DNA from: Verrucomicrobiaceae bacterium
GTDB taxonomy: Bacteria; Verrucomicrobiota; Verrucomicrobiia; Verrucomicrobiales; Verrucomicrobiaceae
Length of the DNA: 46,196 nt
Direction: 5' to 3'
Assembly: GCA_027486585.1 (NCBI GenBank)
Contig: JAIXOU010000052.1
Location: 1 to 46,196 of the forward strand
Below are positions 14,331 through 21,998 of this stretch, in pieces. Each line of letters begins with the position of its first letter. The first letter of the stretch is position 1. The translations under genes were made by a program, and so were the position numbers. The notes beneath the pieces were generated by a model. The model was not told the origin of the DNA and searched no databases. It saw only the letters and a program-made list of their open reading frames with translations.

Positions 14331-16526
14331 ATGACCCTGCAAAGTCTCACACTCATCGTCGCGCTTGCGTCCTTTTCGGCTTTGGCAGCTGAGGCACCGC
14401 GCACGCTGAACTTTACCAACGACATCGTTCCCATCCTGACCAAGAGCGGCTGCAATTCCGGCGGCTGCCACGGTAAATCAGGAGGCCAAAATGGCTTTAA
14501 GCTCTCCCTGCTTGGCTTTGAGGCTGAGGAAGATTACGAGCACATTGTCAAGGAAGCTCGCGGTCGCCGCCTCTTTCCAGCCTCTCCTGAACAGAGCCTG
14601 CTCTTGACCAAAGGCACGGCGCAACTGCCCCACGGTGGCGGCAAAAAACTAGAGGCCACCTCTGAAGACTACGCAGACATTGTCCGCTGGATCCGGCAAG
14701 GCATGCCCTATGGCAAAGCGAGCGATCCAACCCTGGCACGCATCAGTGTGGACCCCGCAAAGCTCACCATGCCATTGAAAGGCGCGCAACAGCTCAAGGT
14801 CACCGCCCATTACACAGACGGCAGCACGCGCGATGTCACCAAACGCGCTCTTTACGAAGCGAACGAGAAAGCCATGGCAGAGACCTCTGAGGGCGGTCAT
14901 GTGCAGCTCTTTGATCTGCCGGGCGATGTCGCCGTGATGGTGCGTTATCAGGGTAAAGTCTCCACCTTCCGCGCCACGGTGCCGTTGGGGGCTCCGGTGG
15001 ATAAGCTTCCACCCATCAGCAACTTTGTGGATGACCTCGTCTTTGCCAAACTGAAGACCATCGGTATGCCACCCTCTGAGATCTCCGATGACGGCACCTT
15101 CATCCGCCGTGTCACTCTTGATCTCACGGGCCGCCTGCCCACCGCCGAAGAGATGAAGGACTTCATCGCTTCCAAAGACATCCGCAAGCGTGCAGCCCTC
15201 ACCGACCGCCTGCTCGACAGCCCAGAATACGCCGAATATTTTGCGAATAAGTGGAGCGCCCTGCTGCGGAACCAGCGCACGCAGCCCACGTATGCGCGTG
15301 GCAGTTACCTCTTTCATTCATGGATCCGCGATAGCCTGGCGGATAACAAACCTTATGACCAGTTCGTGCACCAAGTCGTCGCAGCAGCGGGTGATCTAGA
15401 GCAGAATCCGCCCGTGGCCTGGTATCGACAGGTCAAAGAAATGAAGCAGCAGATGGAGGACGTGGCTCAGCTCTTTCTCGGCACCCGCATGCAGTGTGCC
15501 CAGTGCCATCATCACCCCTTTGAAAAGTGGAGCCAGCAGGACTACTACGGCTTTGCTGCCTTTTTCAGCAACGTTGCGCGCAAGCCTTCCAGCTTCGTGG
15601 GTGAAGAGATCGTCTTTCATAAACGCGGCATCGCACAGACCACGAATATCCGCACGAAGGCAGCAGTCATGCCGACAAGTCTAGGCGGCAGCGCTTTGAA
15701 GCTGAAGCCAGAGCAGGACCCGCGTCATGTTCTGGCTGACTGGATGAGTGCGAAGGACAATCCATTCTTCGCCCACACGCTGGTGAATCGTTACTGGAAA
15801 CACTTCTTCAATCGCGGTCTTGTCGAACCCGAGGACGACATGCGTGAGACCAATCCGCCGGTCAACCCCGAGCTTCTCAATGCCCTCGCCACGGACTTCG
15901 TCAAGAGTGGTTATGACATGAAAAAACTCATCCGCACCCTGGTCACTAGCACCACTTACCAGCTCAGCGCTGTGCCCAATGCGCACAATGCCAAAGACCG
16001 CCAGAACTTCAGCCGCTATTATCCGAAACGTCTCAATGCCGAGGTTCTTTATGACGCCGTGAACACGCTGCTCGATGTCGAAAGCACTTTTGCCGGTCAG
16101 GCCGCTGGAACCCGCGCCGTGGCTCTGCCGGACAATAGCTACAATCAAAGCACCTACTTCCTCAGCGTCTTTGGTCGTCCCGATTCCTCCAGCGCCTGTG
16201 AGTGTGAGCGCACGCAAGAGGCCAGCCTTGCGCAGAGCCTGCACTTACTGAACGCAGCCGACATTCAAACTCAGCTCTCGCGTGGCAAGGGCCGCGCTGA
16301 CAGGTTGACCCAAGATGTCCGCCCAGATGACGACAAAATCACCGACCTCTATCACATCGCTCTCAGCCGCGAGCCGAGTCCTGCCGAAGTGAAGTTAGCC
16401 CACAGTCATCTCCAAAAGAAGATGCTGGGCAAGACCGGCGAAGAAGCCTTGAAAGGCAAAAAAGAGGCTTATGAAGACATCTTGTGGGCGCTGCTGAACA
16501 CGAAAGAGTTTCTCTTCAATCATTGA
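14331..16526 (+). CDS. Ig-like / DUF1549 / DUF1553 cytochrome-like protein
   Basis: A 731-residue exported protein with a signal peptide (residues 1-20). A CxxxxCH motif (C41-H47 in GCNSGGCHG) opens a PSCyt1-like region. A Big2-type Ig-like domain covers about 140-215. DUF1549 (PSCyt2) runs from about 231 to 440 (VTLDLTGRLPT; second heme-like motif CAQCHH from C389). DUF1553 (PSD1) runs from about 465 onward (DWMSAKDNPFFAHTLVNRYWKHFFNRGL) to LLNTKEFLFNH. The first motif has four residues between the cysteines rather than the canonical two, so heme binding there is less certain. The family commonly pairs with DUF1501, as here. It is thought to act in extracytoplasmic degradation, but the chemistry is unproven. 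Confidence 0.92.
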   Translation: MTLQSLTLIVALASFSALAAEAPRTLNFTNDIVPILTKSGCNSGGCHGKSGGQNGFKLSLLGFEAEEDYEHIVKEARGRRLFPASPEQSLLLTKGTAQLPHGGGKKLEATSEDYADIVRWIRQGMPYGKASDPTLARISVDPAKLTMPLKGAQQLKVTAHYTDGSTRDVTKRALYEANEKAMAETSEGGHVQLFDLPGDVAVMVRYQGKVSTFRATVPLGAPVDKLPPISNFVDDLVFAKLKTIGMPPSEISDDGTFIRRVTLDLTGRLPTAEEMKDFIASKDIRKRAALTDRLLDSPEYAEYFANKWSALLRNQRTQPTYARGSYLFHSWIRDSLADNKPYDQFVHQVVAAAGDLEQNPPVAWYRQVKEMKQQMEDVAQLFLGTRMQCAQCHHHPFEKWSQQDYYGFAAFFSNVARKPSSFVGEEIVFHKRGIAQTTNIRTKAAVMPTSLGGSALKLKPEQDPRHVLADWMSAKDNPFFAHTLVNRYWKHFFNRGLVEPEDDMRETNPPVNPELLNALATDFVKSGYDMKKLIRTLVTSTTYQLSAVPNAHNAKDRQNFSRYYPKRLNAEVLYDAVNTLLDVESTFAGQAAGTRAVALPDNSYNQSTYFLSVFGRPDSSSACECERTQEASLAQSLHLLNAADIQTQLSRGKGRADRLTQDVRPDDDKITDLYHIALSREPSPAEVKLAHSHLQKKMLGKTGEEALKGKKEAYEDILWALLNTKEFLFNH

Positions 16527-16605
16527 TCGAAAACGCCCAGTCAGCTTGAGCGTCCCTGCTCTCGTTCGTCCATTCAAACCGTTACGCAGGACCAGCCCAC
16601 CGCTT

Positions 16606-18636
16606 ATGATCTCTCGTTCCATGCCTTGTTTTCCGTTCGCCTTCTTGGTGGTGATGGCCTTGGCGACTGCCGCTTTTTCTCAGGCGACGTTTCCCACGCC
16701 AACGCTGACCAGCCTGACGCCTCTTGGCTCTAAAGCCAACACCCAGATCGAGCTGACGCTTCGTGGTGCAGATCTCGATGCGCCCATCGCCATTTTGCTG
16801 AACGAGCGCTCCATTCCCGTCAAAAGCACGCAGCCAAACGTTGTGAGTCTTGCCTTGCCAGCAGATCTGAAGCCTGGGCTCTACGATCTTCGCTTTATCG
16901 GTCGTTATGGCGTCTCGAATCCGCGAGCGTTTGAAATTAGCATGCACGACACGATCGAGTCATCCGGCAGCAACACCAAGGCCGACCAAGCTCAAAAGAT
17001 CTCTCTCAACTCCGTCATTGAGGGCGTCTTCAAATCGGCAAATCCTCATTGGTTCATCTTTGACGCCAAAAAAGGCCAGACACTAACCGCCACGTTTCAT
17101 CAGCGTCGTTTTGACACGCGCACCGAATTGCTTGCCGCAATCAGTGAGCCAACAGGACGTGAAGTCGCACGCCTAAATCACGGCGCACTCAGCTTCACCG
17201 CAGCGGCAGATGCCACTTACCGACTCCGCCTAAACGAGCTCATGTTCCGCATCGGAGACGAGTTCAGTTATCGCGTCACTCTCAGCACCAGTTCTCCAAT
17301 TGCGTCACCAATCAGCGCACCAACTCCAGTGCGCCCCATCCAGATCGGCCAGACGATTGCGGATACCTTCCCGCCTTTCGCTGCTGCTAACAGCTTCGAC
17401 CTTCCATTTAAAAAAGGGGAGCGATTCTTCATTGAAGTCCATTCGCATCAACTCGGTTACCCAACGGATGCGCATCTCGTCATCGAAAACCTCAAGCCTG
17501 ACGGCACACTCACCCCACAGGCTGAAGCTGCCGATGCGCCTGCCATCAGCCCTGCCCCAAGCTTGGCGGTGCTCAATCGAGATCCCTCCTATGCCTACGA
17601 GGCCAAAGCCGACGGCGCATTCCGCCTAACCTTAAACGACGCCTTTGGAACCACCCACCCTTTTGAGCTTCGCATTCTTAAACAATCCCAGCAGCCCCCG
17701 ACGCTCATCGCCATCAATCCGCAGTTGCCCGGAGCCAAAACCAAGACAGCCGCCCTTGGTAGCTCAAATATCCCGCGCAATGGCATCACCGCGCTCGAAG
17801 TCATTGCAGCGAATCGCCATGCTTTGAGCGAGCCCATTGAACTGAAGGCTGAACATCTGCCAGCAGGCGTGAGTTGCCTCGGCGGATTCATTGGCAGGGG
17901 CCAATCGCTCGGCTACATCGCCTTTCAAGCAGCGTCCGATGCTCCAGCAGGTGCCAGCGTTCTCAGCGGCATTTCACAGAGTTTGTTCGTCAGTTTCGCT
18001 GTGCCAGACATGACCAAAGAAAGTCCGCTCTACCGCAGCAGTGGACCGCCTGCCATCGGTGTCAGCACGCTGACTGCGCCCGCCTATGTCCAATCAGAGA
18101 AACCAGACATCCTCCAAGTCGCCGCAGATTCGAAGCTTGAAATCCCCCTCAAAGTCACCCGCCACGCGGAGTTCACTGAGGCACTCAAACTCAAAGTGCT
18201 CGGCCTCATCGCAGACGTCACCAAAGCCCCAGAGGTAGACATTGCCACGAAAGCCACGGCTGGAAAACTCACTCTGGACGTGAAAGCCCTCAAGCTCGCT
18301 CCGGGTGACTACGGCTTCATTCTGCAAGGCCCCGCCAAGATGAAAGTGCGGCGCGGAGTCGAGGAACTCACGTCGGCCGACCTCGCTGCCAAACAAGCCA
18401 TGCAATCCCAGATCGATGCCAAAGCGCAGTTGGCCCGCGCCAATGCCGACCTGACACCGAAAAAAGCGGAACTCATCCAAGCCGCTACCGCTGCCGTCAA
18501 AACCGCGGAGGCCGCTCAAAAAGCTGCGGATGCGCGGGTCAAAGACCTCACCGCCAAAGCCGCTCCCAAGGAAGCCACCTTCATCGTCTATTCCCATCCC
18601 ATGCGCCTGCGTGTTCAGGAGGTCGCTAAAAAATGA
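16606..18636 (+). CDS. Secreted prepeptidase-like multidomain protein with C-terminal coiled coil
   Basis: About 676 residues from the ATG at 16606. A TTG at 16546 is possible, but 16606 places a signal peptide (hydrophobic FPFAFLVVMALATAAFSQA) at the N-terminus. Residues about 25-110 look like an IPT/TIG-like beta domain. A segment with HWFIFDAKKGQTLTATF resembles the bacterial prepeptidase C-terminal (PPC) fold, and a second PPC-like segment follows near the middle. The last 110 residues are Ala/Lys/Gln-rich and predicted coiled coil, then a short tail. No catalytic motif is seen, so it is probably a binding or scaffold protein. It overlaps the next gene by ATGA. Confidence 0.82.
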   Translation: MISRSMPCFPFAFLVVMALATAAFSQATFPTPTLTSLTPLGSKANTQIELTLRGADLDAPIAILLNERSIPVKSTQPNVVSLALPADLKPGLYDLRFIGRYGVSNPRAFEISMHDTIESSGSNTKADQAQKISLNSVIEGVFKSANPHWFIFDAKKGQTLTATFHQRRFDTRTELLAAISEPTGREVARLNHGALSFTAAADATYRLRLNELMFRIGDEFSYRVTLSTSSPIASPISAPTPVRPIQIGQTIADTFPPFAAANSFDLPFKKGERFFIEVHSHQLGYPTDAHLVIENLKPDGTLTPQAEAADAPAISPAPSLAVLNRDPSYAYEAKADGAFRLTLNDAFGTTHPFELRILKQSQQPPTLIAINPQLPGAKTKTAALGSSNIPRNGITALEVIAANRHALSEPIELKAEHLPAGVSCLGGFIGRGQSLGYIAFQAASDAPAGASVLSGISQSLFVSFAVPDMTKESPLYRSSGPPAIGVSTLTAPAYVQSEKPDILQVAADSKLEIPLKVTRHAEFTEALKLKVLGLIADVTKAPEVDIATKATAGKLTLDVKALKLAPGDYGFILQGPAKMKVRRGVEELTSADLAAKQAMQSQIDAKAQLARANADLTPKKAELIQAATAAVKTAEAAQKAADARVKDLTAKAAPKEATFIVYSHPMRLRVQEVAKK

Positions 18637-20780
18637 AATCCATCCTACGATTTGCCATCCTCCTTTCAGGTTTCGTTGCGTCAGCCCAGGCTGCTCCTGG
18701 CGTCATCGATTACGACAGGGACATCCATCCTTTTCTCAAAGAAAACTGCATCGCCTGTCATAACAAAACCACCACCAAGGGCGGACTCAATATGGAGACT
18801 CCCGCGCTGATGGAAAAAGGCGGTGAAACCGACCAAGGCATCCTCCCCGGCAAAGGTCTCGACAGCCTCATTTATCAAGCTGCGGCGCACACCTGGGACA
18901 GCGTGATGCCGCCCAAGGGAAACAAAGTCGGTGCGGTGAACCTGAGCTCACCGCAGCTGGCCAAGCTGAAGGACTGGATCGATCAAGGCGCGCGCCCCTC
19001 CCCCAAGCGGGACAAGATCATCGCCTGGGAACCCTTGCCGCCCGGCGTGCAACCCCTCTACGCCCTCGCCGTCACCCCTGAGGGCGACTTCATTGCCGCA
19101 GCTCGTGCGAATCAAATCAGCCTCTATCATCTGCCCACGCAAAGCCTTGTCACGAAGCTCACCGATGACGCTCTGCTCAAGTCCGGCCTCTCTCACCAGC
19201 CCGGTGTCGCTCATCGCGATCTGGTACAATCGCTCGCCTTCAGTCCCGATGGCACACGTCTCGCCACCGGCAGTTATCGCGAGGTGAAACTGTGGAAACG
19301 CCAAAGCACCACGGCGGCGGTTCCCATGCCCACACATCCCAGACTGAGCGCCAGACAGGAGCCGGATCACTCCATCAAACTCACCGAAACCGCCGGCGGC
19401 AAGCTCATCGCTCACATCAAGACCGACCTCATCAGCGAGCAACTGGCGGCACAACGCGCGCTCGCCGCCTCTCGGGCAGTCTTAGAGCTCACCTATCAAA
19501 ATGAGGCTATCAAGAAAGCTGAGACCGACGCCACAGAACAGGGCAACCGATTGAAGAAAGCCAACGAGCTGGCCGCAGTCGCTAAGAAGACAGTTGAAAC
19601 CAAACAGCCGGATCTGAAGGTCAAACAAGACGCTTTCACCGCCGCAGACAAAGCCGCCAAAGACATCGTTACGCAGGCATCAGCGGCTAAGCCTGACCCA
19701 GCTCTATTAAAGAAACAGACAGACGCGAAAGACAAGGTCACCAAATCCGCGACTGACCTCAAGCTAGCCCAGGAAGCCCTGACCCGCGCTGAAGCAGCCG
19801 TTACCGACGCCGCCAACGAAATCAAACTCGTCGCCGAGAACGAGAGGAAAGCCAAACAGACCGTTCTTGAGGCTAAAGCACGTCTTGAACTCTTGAAGAA
19901 AGACTCTGAAAAGGCCACTTCGGAACGCAGCCTCGCCACCCAGGCCCTCGCGACGTCCATGAAGAAGGCCAAGGCGCTGCACTTTTCTCCGAATGGACTC
20001 GAACTGATCGCCACCTTCGATGTCGGTCCATCGCTCGCCTGGAGCACCATGAATGGAAAACCGATCGCCAGCGGCAGCACCCATCTAGCCTGGATCCTTG
20101 AGCGCACGCTCGGCACGGGGGATGGCAAGTCTCCCATCACTGACCGCGCGAACAGCCTCGCCTTTTCACCCGATGGCAAAACCCTCGCCGTCGGAAGTGG
20201 CGAGCCCTCTCGCGGTGGCGACATCACCCTTTGGGACATTCACTCGGGCAAGCTTACCAAGAACTACGCCGAGCGTCATCTCGACAGCGTCTTCGCCTTA
20301 GACTTCACCCCCGATGGAAAACTCCTCGCCTCTGGAGGTGCTGATAAAGCCGTGCGCATCACCGATTTGAGCACCGACAAAGTCATCAAAGTCTTTGAGG
20401 GGCACACGCATCATGTCCTCGGTGTCAGCTGGCGGGCTGATGGCCGCCTGCTTGCCAGCAGTGGCGCGGACAACGTCGTCAAAGTGTGGGACTGGACTAC
20501 GGGTGAGCGCCGCAAGAGCGTTGCAGGCTGGGACAAAGAAGTCACCGGCATCCGCTACCTGGGCGCCGCCGATCAAATCGCCACCAGCGCTGGAGACAGC
20601 AAACTACGCCTCATCACCAGCGACGGAGGCGACGTCAAGCAACTCCCCGGCTCGACCACCTTCCTGCAATCCCTGGCCACCAACCGCAACGGAGACCTTG
20701 TCCTCGGTGGCGATCAAGACGGCGTGCTGCGCGCCTGGGATGTCCCCAGCGCCAAAGTTGTGGCCGAGTTCAAACCTTGA
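18633..20780 (+). CDS. PSCyt1 heme domain plus WD40 propeller interrupted by a coiled coil
   Basis: A 715-residue exported protein with a signal peptide (1-20). The PSCyt1-type cytochrome domain has CIACH at 39-43 and a possible axial Met in DSVMPPKG. WD40 blades follow: two before and six after a long Lys/Ala/Glu-rich coiled coil at about 270-449. Typical blades read SLAFSPDGTRLATGS and VKVWDWTTGER. The propeller should be a protein-interaction platform in the periplasm. The coil inserted between blades is unusual, and the preceding gene also ends in a coiled coil. Translation is probably coupled to that gene through the 4-bp overlap. Confidence 0.9.
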   Translation: MKSILRFAILLSGFVASAQAAPGVIDYDRDIHPFLKENCIACHNKTTTKGGLNMETPALMEKGGETDQGILPGKGLDSLIYQAAAHTWDSVMPPKGNKVGAVNLSSPQLAKLKDWIDQGARPSPKRDKIIAWEPLPPGVQPLYALAVTPEGDFIAAARANQISLYHLPTQSLVTKLTDDALLKSGLSHQPGVAHRDLVQSLAFSPDGTRLATGSYREVKLWKRQSTTAAVPMPTHPRLSARQEPDHSIKLTETAGGKLIAHIKTDLISEQLAAQRALAASRAVLELTYQNEAIKKAETDATEQGNRLKKANELAAVAKKTVETKQPDLKVKQDAFTAADKAAKDIVTQASAAKPDPALLKKQTDAKDKVTKSATDLKLAQEALTRAEAAVTDAANEIKLVAENERKAKQTVLEAKARLELLKKDSEKATSERSLATQALATSMKKAKALHFSPNGLELIATFDVGPSLAWSTMNGKPIASGSTHLAWILERTLGTGDGKSPITDRANSLAFSPDGKTLAVGSGEPSRGGDITLWDIHSGKLTKNYAERHLDSVFALDFTPDGKLLASGGADKAVRITDLSTDKVIKVFEGHTHHVLGVSWRADGRLLASSGADNVVKVWDWTTGERRKSVAGWDKEVTGIRYLGAADQIATSAGDSKLRLITSDGGDVKQLPGSTTFLQSLATNRNGDLVLGGDQDGVLRAWDVPSAKVVAEFKP

Positions 20781-20907
20781 GCCACAAAACGGCCGTTGGA
20801 AAACGCCTGAATTAAGGATTAAGTCTCCGCGCGCTTTCTGCACGGCAAGATCATGGGCAGCATCTCAAACCAACCCACTCCAGCGCTAGTTTAATGGGTT
20901 AACGACC

Positions 20908-21957
20908 CTATTGGCTTGCTCGCGCTCGAACACTCGGTCCTTCGATCCATTTCGGTGGGATCATGATCTGGCGCGGGACTTCAGGTACTCCATGCTCGTT
21001 TTGCGTGAGCTGAGTGACGACTAGATCGACCGCGGCGGCGGCGAGGTGGTCACGCTGCTGGTAGATGCCGGCGAAGCCGGTCATCTTCGGCGTCCAGTCG
21101 TGCACGACGAAGCCGATGTCTTCCGGGAAACGTAATCCGAGTCGCTTTAGCCAGCTAGGAACGTGTGTGTCGAAGGTGATCAGCGCGTCCGGTTGTTGCT
21201 CGCGCATCCATTTTGAGAAGGCGTCGAAGCCACGGCTGATGTCGTTACTCGGAAACAGCAGCAGTGGTACGCGATCCGTCTCCGGCAGGCCGTGCTGCCA
21301 GTGAAACAGACCGCCGCTGTAGCCAAACTGAGAGCGATTCACGATCCACTTCGTCACCGCTACGCCGATGCGTTCGTAGCCACGTGCTGCGAGCTGCTCC
21401 GCCGCCATGTGAATGCCCAGCGTCATGTTTCCCGCGCACATGTGCAGCGCAGGCGAGCTCATGGCATTCCCAAAAGTCGCCGACGCAAAGGACGAAAAGT
21501 CGAGCGTGCTGCACGGAAGTGTCATGCTCTGCGGCGACACGATCACGCCTTCAATGCCGCGCGCGTGCAGGATCTTTTGCAGCTTCTTCGGCGTCATGCC
21601 ATCTTTACCCAGATAAAACTCCTCCACAGCATAACCATGCCCGTGCGCACGGCGTCGGATGTCCTCAATGGGCACATATTGATAGGAAGGCCCCAGCAAC
21701 CCATCCTGCGGCACATGCTCGCGGATCACGGCGATGACAGCCCGCAGCCGCTTCTCCTTCTTCCCGCGCACCACCTGCATCATGCGTGCCAGATGCGGGT
21801 CCGGCTGGTAATCGAGCCGCTTCGCTTCCTTCAAAACGAGTTCCCGCTTCTCCGCCGCCACCTTCGGTGCCCCGCGCAGCACCCGCGACACCGTCATGAT
21901 CGACACGCCTGTGGCGCGGGCGATGTCTTTGAGAGTTGCGGAAGTGGATTCGGGCAT
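20908..21957 (-). CDS. LacI-family transcriptional regulator
   Basis: 349 residues from the ATG at 21957. A start 54 bp further upstream is open but would run through the palindromic operator candidate. The N-terminal helix-turn-helix matches LacI (ATLKDIARATGVSIMTVSRV, then LDYQPD hinge region). The rest is a periplasmic-binding-protein-like effector domain, with GIEGVIVSP, LAARGYERIGVAV, PDALITFD and PEDIGFVVHDW. It is divergent from the sialidase-fold gene, with the operator candidate in the short gap, so local repression of that gene and itself is the simplest reading. The ligand is presumably a sugar, by family; not determined. Confidence 0.93.
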   Translation of the reverse strand: MPESTSATLKDIARATGVSIMTVSRVLRGAPKVAAEKRELVLKEAKRLDYQPDPHLARMMQVVRGKKEKRLRAVIAVIREHVPQDGLLGPSYQYVPIEDIRRRAHGHGYAVEEFYLGKDGMTPKKLQKILHARGIEGVIVSPQSMTLPCSTLDFSSFASATFGNAMSSPALHMCAGNMTLGIHMAAEQLAARGYERIGVAVTKWIVNRSQFGYSGGLFHWQHGLPETDRVPLLLFPSNDISRGFDAFSKWMREQQPDALITFDTHVPSWLKRLGLRFPEDIGFVVHDWTPKMTGFAGIYQQRDHLAAAAVDLVVTQLTQNEHGVPEVPRQIMIPPKWIEGPSVRARASQ

Positions 21958-21958
21958 G

Positions 21959-21973
21959 GTGTTACCATAACAC
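21959..21973. promoter_or_regulatory. Candidate LacI-family operator
   Basis: GTGTTA and TAACAC are exact inverted repeats with a 3-bp centre (CCA). The site sits 2 bp upstream of the regulator's ATG and 26 bp upstream of the divergent gene's probable start. The size and symmetry suit a LacI-family dimer, though many family operators have a central CG, which is absent here. Confidence 0.5.
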
Positions 21974-21998
21974 GCCATGCCAGCATTCAAGAAGCAAA

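Noticed and set aside
20788..20797. AACGGCCGTT palindrome as a terminator after the WD40 gene
   Set aside because: It has no loop and no T-run, and a 10-bp palindrome in GC-rich DNA is weak evidence.
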